This document shows, piece by piece, positions 26,798 through 33,422 of a stretch of 62,845 bases of DNA. This DNA comes from a virus. Location: positions 1-62,845 of IMG/VR virus record IMGVR_UViG_3300005528_000064; one strand, given 5' to 3'. The stretch's first letter is position 1, and each line of letters begins with the position of its first letter. The notes beneath the pieces are model-generated. The model was not told the DNA's origin and did not search any database. It was given only the letters and a program-made list of their open reading frames with translations. The position numbers were made by a program, and so were the translations under genes.

Positions 26798-27081
26798 TGA
26801 GAAGAGTTGCAAGGCGAGATGCCAATGAGAGAAGGGTGATCGACGCTCTACGGGCCTGTGGGGCTTACGTGAAGCAGATCAACGACGAAGGAGCCTTTGA
26901 TCTTCTGGTGTTCTACCGTGAACATACGCTATTGCTTGAGGTGAAGGACGGAGACAAACCGCCCTCGGCCCGAGCGCTTACGCCAGCAGAAGCTAAATTT
27001 CACGCTGAGTGGCCCGGCACAAATTTGTACATCGTCAACTCAGAGCATGAGGCGCTGGACATCCTGAAGCGTTGTGTGTAG
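26797..27081 (+). CDS. VRR-NUC-type PD-(D/E)XK nuclease
   Basis: 94 residues. Glu11 in ANERRVIDAL, Asp35 in GAFDLLVFY, and Glu48-x-Lys50 in LLLEVKDG form a compact nuclease core, followed by PPSARALTPAEAKFHAEW. Small VRR-NUC proteins of phages are thought to act on branched DNA, like Holliday-junction resolvases. It is the only plus-strand gene between two leftward blocks and has its own terminator. AGGGG lies eight bases before the ATG, so the transcript probably starts very close to the gene. Confidence 0.82.
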   Translation: MRRVARRDANERRVIDALRACGAYVKQINDEGAFDLLVFYREHTLLLEVKDGDKPPSARALTPAEAKFHAEWPGTNLYIVNSEHEALDILKRCV

Positions 27082-27136
27082 CATCGGGATGCCACGGTCC
27101 TCCCCCGTGGCTCTCCTGATCGGGCGTGTGCCCGTT
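27081..27136 (+). ncRNA. Hairpin cluster after the nuclease gene (candidate structured RNA)
   Basis: Three short stems follow the stop codon: GCATC-gg-GATGC (27081-27092), GCCACGG...CCGTGGC (27091-27111) and CGGGC-gtgt-GCCCG (27121-27134), directly followed by the terminator stem. The first two share bases and so are alternatives. They could be a processed 3' RNA, an anti-termination element or a compound terminator. No RNA family is recognised. Confidence 0.35.
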
Positions 27137-27166
27137 GAGCCCTGGGTGTCCGGGGCTCTTTTTTTA
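27137..27166 (+). terminator. Rho-independent terminator
   Basis: Stem GAGCCCTGG / CCGGGGCTC (one G-T pair, 9 pairs) around a three-base loop, followed by seven T. It ends the nuclease transcript just before the convergent minus-strand gene at 27169. Confidence 0.85.
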
Positions 27167-27168
27167 GA

Positions 27169-27393
27169 TCAGGGCTTCTCCAACGTCTTGAGCCTGGGCA
27201 TACGCGGATCGACGCGGGGAAGTGTTGACAACACATCCTCCTTCTTTATAGGAGTAGAGGAAAGGCCAACAATTCTTTCCTCCGTGTTGAACCTGTGCAG
27301 GTTTGCACACTGGTAGCGACGGCGGCGCGATCCATCTTTCCTGAGAACCGATTCCAGGACTTCCGTCCATGTTCCGCACTGAGGACATTTCAT
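27169..27393 (-). CDS. Zinc-ribbon protein (NrdR/Ogr-like N-terminus)
   Basis: 74 residues. MKCPQCGTWTEVLES, a basic RRRRYQC turn and HRFNTEE follow the order of the NrdR zinc ribbon (CPxCG...C...RF-T-E), with one Cys of the second pair replaced by His. A transcription-related role as in Ogr/NrdR proteins is possible. It is the last gene of its leftward operon and converges on the terminator at 27137. Confidence 0.68.
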   Translation of the reverse strand: MKCPQCGTWTEVLESVLRKDGSRRRRYQCANLHRFNTEERIVGLSSTPIKKEDVLSTLPRVDPRMPRLKTLEKP

Positions 27394-27402
27394 TCTCCTG
27401 CC

Positions 27403-27585
27403 TTATTCATAAACGGCTTTAATCTTCTGCTCTTCATTCTGCGGCTCTTCGCCATAGATGAAATCCATCAGTTCGCGCAACTCCTGAAGACCGTAGTGGT
27501 CGGCGTAATTCTTGTTCCGAGAACATATGTAATTACTTCCCATCTGCTTCTCAACAAACCGGGCGACTTCTTCTCGGGTTTTCAT
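27403..27585 (-). CDS. Small phage protein (MKTREEVARFVEKQMG family)
   Basis: 60 residues from the ATG at 27585, which has AAGGAG eight bases upstream. MKTREEVARFVEKQMG and YGLQELRELMDFIYG identify a small family that recurs in phages of Betaproteobacteria. Function unknown. Confidence 0.68.
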   Translation of the reverse strand: MKTREEVARFVEKQMGSNYICSRNKNYADHYGLQELRELMDFIYGEEPQNEEQKIKAVYE

Positions 27586-27586
27586 T

Positions 27587-27775
27587 TCATTCTCCTTCTT
27601 TCTCCACAAAATCCCCATTAGGACACGGACCATGCCCGGTCCACGGGCCGATCCACATTTGACGCTCTGCCTTGGGATGCACAGGGCTGTTGTTCACATT
27701 CCGTTGACAGGTCTTGCACTGCTCAAGCAACGGGTTGGTCATGCAGCGGGCGAAGTCTTGGGGTAGGTGGTTCAC
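27587..27775 (-). CDS. Small Cys-containing phage protein
   Basis: 62 residues with C...CKTCQRN and a later Cys in GPCPNG, flanking QMWIGPWTG. The spacing suggests a small metal site. It overlaps the upstream gene by 4 bases. Function unknown. Confidence 0.6.
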   Translation of the reverse strand: MNHLPQDFARCMTNPLLEQCKTCQRNVNNSPVHPKAERQMWIGPWTGHGPCPNGDFVEKEGE

Positions 27776-27984
27776 GCCTCTCCCCTTGCTCGAATACGCT
27801 CAACAATGCGCTGCGCCGTGCCGTCGTCCCTGGCCTCGGCGTTGCAGTCTTCAATGCAAGCTGCTCGCTCGGCAGCGGCTCCTGCGGCGTGGGCTAGGGC
27901 GGCGAAGCGGTCAAGGTCAATCAAGTCGAAGCTGCTCCATCCAGCCTGCCGCGCCCAGCGGATTGCTTCTTCGGGGGTCAGCAT
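27772..27984 (-). CDS. Paralogue of the RIRARG-family small protein
   Basis: 70 residues from the ATG at 27984, which has GGAGG four bases upstream. EEAIRWARQAG, DRFAALAHAAGAAAERAACIED and the tail QRIVERIRARG match the gene at 21052 in order, so the phage carries two divergent copies of this family. Function unknown. Confidence 0.66.
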   Translation of the reverse strand: MLTPEEAIRWARQAGWSSFDLIDLDRFAALAHAAGAAAERAACIEDCNAEARDDGTAQRIVERIRARGEA

Positions 27985-28187
27985 GTGACCTCCATCTTCG
28001 GCCAGGGCTTGCACGGGCAGGTCATGTTCATCGGTGCGTTACCGCGTCCGCAGGCGGGACAGAGCCAGCCGTGCTGGACGAACGGCGCGGGCTTTTGTGC
28101 GCGCTCTGCTTTCTCCGTCTCGTCTTTCCGTTTCCGCAAAGCCTCTAGCACCTCGTTGTTGATGGCTTCTCGTTCGTTGGGAGTCAT
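27978..28187 (-). CDS. Small zinc-ribbon protein
   Basis: 69 residues from the ATG at 28187. The N-terminal half is a charged helix (EREAINNEVLEALRKRKDE). The C-terminal half has CPACGRGNAP and CPC, a short zinc ribbon. The ribosome site GGAGGGG is formed by the last codons of the upstream gene. Function unknown. Confidence 0.62.
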   Translation of the reverse strand: MTPNEREAINNEVLEALRKRKDETEKAERAQKPAPFVQHGWLCPACGRGNAPMNMTCPCKPWPKMEVTC

Positions 28188-29086
28188 ACCTTCCCCTCCG
28201 CTTTCTTGATAGCTGCGCGGGCGTTGGCCTCGGCGGCCAGCTTGCGGTCGAGTTCCGTGTTCTGCTCTTGCAGCATCCACACCTCGCCAGTCAGCCGCCT
28301 GATCTCGATCTGGAAAGCATTGGCCTCGCAGGATCGTTCGCAGTGCGGCAGGCCGGTGCGGCGAGGTGGGTGGGTGTAGAGGGCGACCTTGACCACGCCC
28401 CGCATCTCCGGTTCGTCCGATGCGCACCAGAAGTCGACATCGGCTTCGGTGCCGACGAGTTCCGTTTGTAGCTCACCATTTTTGAAGCATGCCCACGCCA
28501 CCGGCTCCTGCTCCGGCTGCGCCAGCGCGGCGCGGTGCGCAGTAGCCGACTGCCAGCCGGCATCGTGCCCACGGATGAATGCTGCAGCGTGCGCCTGTGC
28601 TTGTTCGGTGGCATCAGGCTCCTGCTGCTCCAGCGCGGCCTGCCACGTTTCCCACATCAAGTGCGTGTGGCTGCTCCAGTAGCCGCCCTCGCGCCCCTCG
28701 CGTGTGTCCGGGTCCACGCTGTAACCTAGGCTCTTGGCGTGGCGCTCAAACGCGGCGCGCAGGAAGGCCGGCACGTCCTTCTGCTCCGGCTGCTCCAGCG
28801 CGGCCAGTTTTGCTTCTGCCGCTTTAGCCCGCTCGGCCCATTCGTGGATCGCGGCAATGTGCGCTTCATGCAGGGTGCATTGCTGCGTCTGGACATCGCC
28901 AACCCACCGACAGTTACAGGTCTGCTCCGGCTGCTCCAGCGCGGCGCTCAGGGCTGTGATGGCGACCGCAGTTTTCTGTGATGAATGCGCCATAAATCGA
29001 AGGTCGTCAAATTTTTCTTGGGTCGCATGCTGGCTTGTCTTCAACGCCTCCAGCGCTTGACGCGCAGCGTCTCTCAGGTCGGTCAT
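28184..29086 (-). CDS. Repeat-containing early phage protein with EPVAW domain
   Basis: 300 residues from the ATG at 29086. It begins MTDLRDAARQALEALK like the gene at 19545. It contains four copies of A-A/x-L-E/A-Q-P/Q-E-Q (ALEQPEQ type), encoded by near-identical DNA. A central part has SVDPDTREGREGGYW and WETWQAAL. The last third has EPVAWACFKNGEL...VALYTHPP, a recurrent phage domain, followed by a coiled coil ending in ARAAIKKAEG. It looks like a mosaic of modules joined by ALEQPEQ linkers. Function unknown. Confidence 0.65.
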   Translation of the reverse strand: MTDLRDAARQALEALKTSQHATQEKFDDLRFMAHSSQKTAVAITALSAALEQPEQTCNCRWVGDVQTQQCTLHEAHIAAIHEWAERAKAAEAKLAALEQPEQKDVPAFLRAAFERHAKSLGYSVDPDTREGREGGYWSSHTHLMWETWQAALEQQEPDATEQAQAHAAAFIRGHDAGWQSATAHRAALAQPEQEPVAWACFKNGELQTELVGTEADVDFWCASDEPEMRGVVKVALYTHPPRRTGLPHCERSCEANAFQIEIRRLTGEVWMLQEQNTELDRKLAAEANARAAIKKAEGKV

Positions 29087-29259
29087 ACCAACACCCCCAC
29101 AACGAACGCAATCGCACCAACAAGGACAACAACGCACAGCCCCAGCACCACCAGGGTGCCCAAGGATTCAGGGGCGTCGTCAACGCCGACCTCGGTTGCG
29201 GCTTCCGCCGCCTCGGGGTAGCGGCCTTGTTGGTCACAGCCTTTGGGGAGTTTCTTCAT
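29083..29259 (-). CDS. Small single-span membrane protein
   Basis: 58 residues from the ATG at 29259. A polar N-terminus is followed by one strong hydrophobic helix at the C-terminus (GTLVVLGLCVVVLVGAIAFV). It overlaps the next start by 4 bases. Role unknown. Confidence 0.55.
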   Translation of the reverse strand: MKKLPKGCDQQGRYPEAAEAATEVGVDDAPESLGTLVVLGLCVVVLVGAIAFVVGVLV

Positions 29260-29537
29260 GCCGCCTCCGATTTGTTCAGGAACACAGAAACATTCTCCAC
29301 CTTGCTCAGCGCGTACCCCGCAGAAAACGCTGCCCATCCGGCATGTGCGGCCTCCCATCTGCCATGTTCGGCATGCTTGCGGAACTCTGGATCACGCCAG
29401 CACAGCAAGTCCGCCACGGCTTCAGCAGTTTTGCGAGTGCGATCCTGGCACATCTGCTTCCACGCCGGCCCGTAGCCACGCTTGTCAGCGTAGGGTTGAT
29501 GCGCCTCAAGCCTCGCCCACATCTCATCAAGTGTCAT
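29256..29537 (-). CDS. Hypothetical helical phage protein
   Basis: 93 residues from the ATG at 29537, with GAGG five bases upstream. MTLDEMWARLEAHQPYADKRGYGPAWKQMC is followed by helices with RTRKTAEAVADLLCWRD and a C-terminal SVFLNKSEAA. No family recognised beyond being typical of phage early genes. Confidence 0.58.
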   Translation of the reverse strand: MTLDEMWARLEAHQPYADKRGYGPAWKQMCQDRTRKTAEAVADLLCWRDPEFRKHAEHGRWEAAHAGWAAFSAGYALSKVENVSVFLNKSEAA

Positions 29538-29692
29538 TGCACCCTCTGCACTTTCTTGTGAAGAAGCCACTTCTCGCACAACCTCTCAACGGCCCTGATC
29601 CACTTCCGAGCATTGGCCCGGTTCACTTCCCGTGGAACATGAGGCACGTTCCACAGCTTGAGGGCGTGCTTCATCAGTTGCATCTTGCTCAC
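29534..29692 (-). CDS. Small basic phage protein (MQLMKHALKLWNVPHVPR family)
   Basis: 52 residues from the GTG at 29692, chosen because CAGGAG lies seven bases upstream. MQLMKHALKLWNVPHVPREVNR, ARKWIRAVERLCEKWLL is a conserved helical family in phages of Burkholderiales, possibly DNA binding. It overlaps the upstream gene by 107 bases in another frame, which is unusual. Confidence 0.6.
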   Translation of the reverse strand: MSKMQLMKHALKLWNVPHVPREVNRANARKWIRAVERLCEKWLLHKKVQRVQ

Positions 29693-29816
29693 GTTGTTCT
29701 CCTGATAAAAATTTGGCACACTCCGGCAGCGCACAGAAGAAGCCACAGTTGATCCCAGCGTGGATGTGCCTCTCCAGCACAGCGATGCGCTCTCTCAACA
29801 CTTCAACTTCAGTCAT
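29586..29816 (-). CDS. Small early protein, 3' half overlapping the next gene
   Basis: 76 residues from the ATG at 29816, which has GGAGG six bases upstream. The first half (EVEVLRERIAVLERHIHAGINCGFFCALPEC) looks like a real protein. The second half runs in another frame through the gene at 29534 and has poor composition (Ser/Cys/Gly), so this may be a frameshifted or extended gene whose original stop was lost. First gene after control region C. Confidence 0.45.
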   Translation of the reverse strand: MTEVEVLRERIAVLERHIHAGINCGFFCALPECAKFLSGEQREQDATDEARPQAVERASCSTGSEPGQCSEVDQGR

Positions 29817-29836
29817 CTTGCACCTCCAGAGCCCCG

Positions 29837-29885
29837 ATGCTACACTGAACCTGCCTGATGACAACTAGGGGTTTATACCTAGTGC
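29837..29885 (-). promoter_or_regulatory. Divergent control region C: leftward promoter and operator
   Basis: On the minus strand, -35 TTGTCA (29864-29859), 16 bases, then -10 TAGCAT (29842-29837). CCCCTAGTTG abuts the -35 and lies in an inverted repeat CTAGG-N8-CCTAG (29865-29882). The AGGTTCAG in the spacer is shared with region D. On the plus strand the element precedes the gene at 29908. Confidence 0.55.
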
Positions 29886-29907
29886 ATTCGGGCAACAGGA
29901 GGTCAGA

Positions 29908-30072
29908 ATGAACGAGCAGATGAGGCATCTGGTGGCAGCGTTGTACCAGCACAGTGCATTGGTGCCAGCGGTGCAGGTGCCGAGTGAAGTGTTCCGCCGT
30001 CTGGTGGAAGTAGCAATGAAGCGGCCTGCCGAGGTGGAGGACGCAGTGATCATCAACAAGGAGAAGCAATGA
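29908..30072 (+). CDS. Small helical protein, first gene of the rightward early operon
   Basis: 54 residues with GGAGG six bases before the ATG. MNEQMRHLVAALYQHSAL, VPSEVFRRLVEVAMKRPAEV suggests two helices. Its TGA overlaps the next ATG. No family recognised. Confidence 0.6.
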   Translation: MNEQMRHLVAALYQHSALVPAVQVPSEVFRRLVEVAMKRPAEVEDAVIINKEKQ

Positions 30073-30296
30073 GCATTCAAAAACGGATTGGAGTGGTGTT
30101 TGGCGCGGCCTATTTCATCATCTTTGTGATCTGCTTCGGCCCAGCCACAGTGGACAGCGAGAGGGCTCAGCGAGAGCACAAGGCCGAATGCGAGCGCAAG
30201 GCACAGCAGCCGTGCGCCTGGGGTCCGAGCCCGGCAGACGGACTCTACAAGGCGATGTTTTGGCCGTTCTGGCTTTCTTACATGGCGGCCAAGTGA
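30069..30296 (+). CDS. Small membrane protein
   Basis: 75 residues. An N-terminal membrane helix (RIGVVFGAAYFIIFVICFGPA) is followed by a charged loop with two Cys and a second aromatic hydrophobic stretch (MFWPFWLSYMAA). It may be an early inner-membrane protein acting on the host. Function unknown. Confidence 0.6.
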   Translation: MSIQKRIGVVFGAAYFIIFVICFGPATVDSERAQREHKAECERKAQQPCAWGPSPADGLYKAMFWPFWLSYMAAK

Positions 30297-30300
30297 AGCG

Positions 30301-30317
30301 CCCTAACGTGAACAGGC
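30301..30317 (+). repeat. Intergenic repeat, copy 1 of 3 (CCTAACGTGAACAGG)
   Basis: CCCTAACGTGAACAGGC follows the stop codon of the membrane-protein gene. Copies 2 and 3 lie at 30526-30541 and 30797-30813, each right after a stop codon in this operon. Role unknown; a processing, binding or recombination site is possible. Confidence 0.7.
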
Positions 30318-30339
30318 TAAACATCAAGGAGAAGGAAAC

Positions 30340-30525
30340 ATGAAAAATGCAATGATCCTGAGTGCCGCGATTCTGTTGACCGGCTGCGGCTGGTTTGACC
30401 GCCAAGTGGCAACGGCGACCGGCTATGCCCGTGTGTGCGTGGATGGTGTTGAGTACCTGCAATTCACGAGCGGTGCGACTGTGGCCTACACACGAGACGG
30501 CAAGGTAAAGACCTGCGGCATCTGA
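30340..30525 (+). CDS. Small lipoprotein
   Basis: 61 residues. A short charged start, a hydrophobic stretch and the lipobox LLTGC (Cys16) form a lipoprotein signal. The mature part is only ~45 residues with two more Cys (ARVCVDG, VKTCGI). Phage-encoded lipoproteins often block superinfection at the envelope; that role is possible but unproven. AAGGAGAAGG lies just before the start. Confidence 0.75.
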   Translation: MKNAMILSAAILLTGCGWFDRQVATATGYARVCVDGVEYLQFTSGATVAYTRDGKVKTCGI

Positions 30526-30541
30526 CCCTAACGTGAACAGG
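30526..30541 (+). repeat. Intergenic repeat, copy 2 of 3
   Basis: CCCTAACGTGAACAGG immediately after the lipoprotein stop codon, identical to copy 1 over 16 bases. Confidence 0.7.
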
Positions 30542-30564
30542 CCCCATGCAACAGAGGAGAAGCA

Positions 30565-30795
30565 ATGAAGATAAGCGAACTGATCCATGCGCTTGAGCGC
30601 ATCAAAGCAGAGCACGGCGACCTAGATGTGGAGCGCACTGGCTGGGGTGGCTCCCGCGCACCTGTGCGGCCACCTGTGCTTGCGCATCGTGCAAAGCTGC
30701 GCGGTAGCGAAAGCAAGCCACGTTTTGCCGAGTGGTTTTCCTACGAGAACAACTACGAAAAAGAGCGCATTGGCGAAGCGGTGTGCCGCTTGTGA
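30565..30795 (+). CDS. Small phage protein (MKISELI-LE-IKAEHGDL family)
   Basis: 76 residues. MKISELIHALERIKAEHGDLDVE is the start of a widespread small phage family. The rest is basic and Trp/Tyr-containing. GAGGAGAAGC precedes the ATG. Function unknown. Confidence 0.68.
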   Translation: MKISELIHALERIKAEHGDLDVERTGWGGSRAPVRPPVLAHRAKLRGSESKPRFAEWFSYENNYEKERIGEAVCRL

Positions 30796-30796
30796 G

Positions 30797-30813
30797 TCTT
30801 AACGTGAACAGGC
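30797..30813 (+). repeat. Intergenic repeat, copy 3 of 3
   Basis: TCTTAACGTGAACAGGC right after the stop codon at 30795; 14 bases (TAACGTGAACAGGC) match copy 1, and the 13 through TAACGTGAACAGG match both copies. Confidence 0.65.
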
Positions 30814-30843
30814 CGCACGCCTTCGGCCTAACTTTTGAACACC

Positions 30844-31635
30844 ATGAAAAAACTCAACATCCAATCAATCATCATCGACAAGGGCACCCAGAGCAGGGCT
30901 TCGATCAGCGAGGACACCGTTACCGACTACGCTGAGGCGATGCAAGCGGGCGACGAGTTCCCGCCTGTCATCGCGTTCTTCGACGGGGTTGAGTGTTACT
31001 TGGCCGATGGCTTCCACCGTCTGCATGCCGTCAAGCGCCTGGGCAAAACAAGCATCCAAGCCGATGTGCGGACGGGAACTCTGAGGGATGCCATCCTCTA
31101 TAGCCTGGGCGCGAACCGGGACCACGGCCTGCGTCGGAGCAATGCAGACAAGCGCAAGTGCGTGCAGACCCTGCTGGATGATTTCGAGTGGGGCGACCTA
31201 TCCGTCAACGAGATGGCCCGCATCTGTGGAGTGAGCCCTCAGCTTGTCCTGGCCGTCAAGGCAGAGATGGACGGTGGCGAGAAGGTTTCCACCGTTAAAA
31301 CTAACGCTCCGAAGAAGCCTGCCAAGTTGAACAACGTGGTTGAAGCCCCGTTGGAACCGACAAATTTAACGCCCGAGCGGGACGAAGCGGTTCAAGAACT
31401 GGTGGCCGAGAACCAGCGCCTGAGCGACCGGCTTGCGGTGGAAGCGATGGAAGCAACGCCAGAGGAAAAGGTTGCCGCATCTGAAACCATCGCAGAACTG
31501 CGGGAGCAGATCAGGATTCTGGAGATTGAGAACCAGTCCCTCAAAATTTCACGGGACACCTTCCAGCGGGAGAACGGTGAACTGAAGAAGACCGTGGCAT
31601 CCCTGCAGCGCAAGCTGAAGAAGGAGGAAGTGTGA
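30844..31635 (+). CDS. ParB/Sulfiredoxin-fold DNA-binding protein with coiled coil
   Basis: 263 residues from the ATG at 30844 (a TTG at 30835 is possible). The N-terminal ParB-like domain shows DGFHRLHAVKRLG (Asp55-Gly67), the phosphate-binding box, and SLGANRDHGLRRSNADKR. A helix-turn-helix follows (LSVNEMARICGVSPQLVLAVKAEM). The last ~90 residues are coiled coil. ParB-type proteins bind DNA and CTP; in phages they serve partition, or act as nucleases or regulators. No ParA partner is visible nearby, so partition is not shown. Confidence 0.78.
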   Translation: MKKLNIQSIIIDKGTQSRASISEDTVTDYAEAMQAGDEFPPVIAFFDGVECYLADGFHRLHAVKRLGKTSIQADVRTGTLRDAILYSLGANRDHGLRRSNADKRKCVQTLLDDFEWGDLSVNEMARICGVSPQLVLAVKAEMDGGEKVSTVKTNAPKKPAKLNNVVEAPLEPTNLTPERDEAVQELVAENQRLSDRLAVEAMEATPEEKVAASETIAELREQIRILEIENQSLKISRDTFQRENGELKKTVASLQRKLKKEEV

Positions 31636-31913
31636 ACACAGAAGATTTGAGCGCCGCCGTTCGTGGGTCCGGGTTCAGCGCCGGACTGGGTGCCGTGGTG
31701 GCATTTGAGCGCCGCGACGGCGGCATGGCTATGTGCTCTTGGCTGGGCGAAACAGTGGCGGCCTGGGCGAAGTTCGACGTTGAGTGTCCGCAAGAACTGC
31801 CTATTTCGCGGATGCGTGAACACATTGTTGAGGCGATGCCTCGCGGGCTTGCCGAGCGGCCTGGCCCTGACTTCTGGAAGGTGATCTGCTTCAAGGCGCG
31901 TAACCTGAAATAG
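31632..31913 (+). CDS. Hypothetical protein
   Basis: 93 residues. A Gly-rich N-terminal half (GSGFSAGLGAVVAFERRDGG) is followed by a mixed C-terminal half with PISRMREHIVEAMPRGL and FWKVICFKARNL. It is coupled to the ParB-like gene by a 4-base overlap. No family recognised. Confidence 0.55.
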   Translation: MNTEDLSAAVRGSGFSAGLGAVVAFERRDGGMAMCSWLGETVAAWAKFDVECPQELPISRMREHIVEAMPRGLAERPGPDFWKVICFKARNLK

Positions 31914-31924
31914 ACCACGCCCAC

Positions 31925-31944
31925 GCCAGCGGGCTAGTGCTGGC
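31925..31944 (+). other. Intergenic hairpin before the helicase gene
   Basis: GCCAGC-N8-GCTGGC, a 6-pair stem just upstream of the ribosome site of the helicase gene. No T-run follows, so it is not a simple terminator; it may stabilise or gate the downstream message. Confidence 0.4.
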
Positions 31945-31958
31945 AGCGGAGAACCTAA

Positions 31959-33422
31959 TTGAAACTAGAACTGAGAGAGAAGCAAGTCCTCGCCATTGAG
32001 CTACTGCGAGAAGGATTTGCACAAGGCCACCGCGCTCAAATACTTGCCGCGCCTGTCGGTTTTGGGAAGACTGAAGTAGCCATTGCCTTGCTTGAGGCGG
32101 CAAAAAAAAAGGGCACAAGATCATCAATGATCCTTGACCGCATAGTTCTGTGCGATCAAACGTCCCAGCGACTTGATAAATACGGCATAGATCATGGCGT
32201 ACTCCAGTCAGGACATTGGCGCTACAGGCCCAGCGAATACATACAGGTGTGCTCCGCGCAAACCTTGGAAGCAAGGGGATCTGTACCAGATACCAAGCTG
32301 CTTATCATAGATGAATGCCATTGTTCCCGCAAAGCCACCAACGAACTCATCAAGAATAACCCGCATATTAAAGTTGTTGGGTTATCTGCAACACCGCTAA
32401 CTAAGGGGCTTGGACAGATTTATTCCAAGGTGATTAACCCAGTCACAACGAAAGAACTTGTAGAGAAAAAGCTACTTACCCCGCTAAAAGTATTTATCTC
32501 CAAGGAGATTGATATGAAAGGGGCGAAGAAAGTTGCGGGGGAATGGTCAGATGCAGAGGCTTCTTCAAGAGCGATGAAAATCGTTGGCGATGTAGTTGCC
32601 GAATGGGTAAAGAAGACTCACGAAATATACGGCAAGCCTGTCAAAACAATCGTATTCTGTGCTGGCGTTGAGCACGGTGCAGAGTTAGCCAGTAGGTTCC
32701 GTGAGCAAGGATATAACTTCGTAAGTATTTCTTACAGAGATGACGATCAGTTTAAAAAGGACGTCATTGAAGACTTCTCAAAACCTGATACAGAGATACA
32801 CGGTATCTGTGCCGTAGACATACTTACCAAGGGTTTCTCGGTTGACGATGTGCATATCGGAATATCTGCCAGACCATTCTCAAAGTCTTTGTCATCACAT
32901 ATTCAGCAAATGGGCAGAGTTATGCGGACGCATAGCACAAAACAATTTGCAACGTGGCTTGACTTTTCGGGAAACTATTTAAGGTTCAGAGAAGACTGGG
33001 AGAAGATATACGACAGCGGTATTGATGAGCTTGATGATGGCGCTGAAAAAGCCAAGCAGGAACCCGACGAGAAGGAGAAGAAAGAATCCAAGTGCCCCGC
33101 CTGCGGTGCCCTGTGGCCGCGTGGTTCTGATACTTGTACGAACTGCGGGCATGTGCGGGAGCGCAAATCTGCGGTGGTATCTGTCCCCGGCCAGATGGAA
33201 GAACTGGGTTCCATGTCACGCGATGACAAACAAGCGTGGTGGAGCATGGCGCAGTACAAAGTACAGACTGGATCGTGGACAGACAAACGTGCTCTTGCGA
33301 ATTACCGCGAGAAGTTTGGTGTGTGGCCAAAAGGTTTGAATGACACACCGCTACCACCTACGCGGGCGTTTGAGAGCTTTGCAATCAAGAGCATCAGGAA
33401 GTACCTGAAGGGCAAGCGATGA
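31959..33422 (+). CDS. Superfamily 2 DEAD/H-box helicase with zinc ribbon
   Basis: 487 residues, starting at TTG with GGAG seven bases upstream. Visible motifs: Walker A APVGFGKT (31-38), DECH (118-121), GLSATP (141-146) and QMGRVMRTH near residue 325. A zinc ribbon follows (Cys379/382 and 393/396), then a Trp-rich C-terminus. It resembles phage RecQ/UvsW-type replication and recombination helicases. It overlaps the TOPRIM primase gene by 4 bases, so the two are probably made together. The gene is somewhat AT-rich compared with its upstream neighbours. Confidence 0.88.
   Translation: MKLELREKQVLAIELLREGFAQGHRAQILAAPVGFGKTEVAIALLEAAKKKGTRSSMILDRIVLCDQTSQRLDKYGIDHGVLQSGHWRYRPSEYIQVCSAQTLEARGSVPDTKLLIIDECHCSRKATNELIKNNPHIKVVGLSATPLTKGLGQIYSKVINPVTTKELVEKKLLTPLKVFISKEIDMKGAKKVAGEWSDAEASSRAMKIVGDVVAEWVKKTHEIYGKPVKTIVFCAGVEHGAELASRFREQGYNFVSISYRDDDQFKKDVIEDFSKPDTEIHGICAVDILTKGFSVDDVHIGISARPFSKSLSSHIQQMGRVMRTHSTKQFATWLDFSGNYLRFREDWEKIYDSGIDELDDGAEKAKQEPDEKEKKESKCPACGALWPRGSDTCTNCGHVRERKSAVVSVPGQMEELGSMSRDDKQAWWSMAQYKVQTGSWTDKRALANYREKFGVWPKGLNDTPLPPTRAFESFAIKSIRKYLKGKR

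Noticed and set aside
27081-27136. tRNA gene in the hairpin cluster
   Set aside because: No 7-pair acceptor stem closes the region and no anticodon or T-loop signature (GTTCRANNC) is present.
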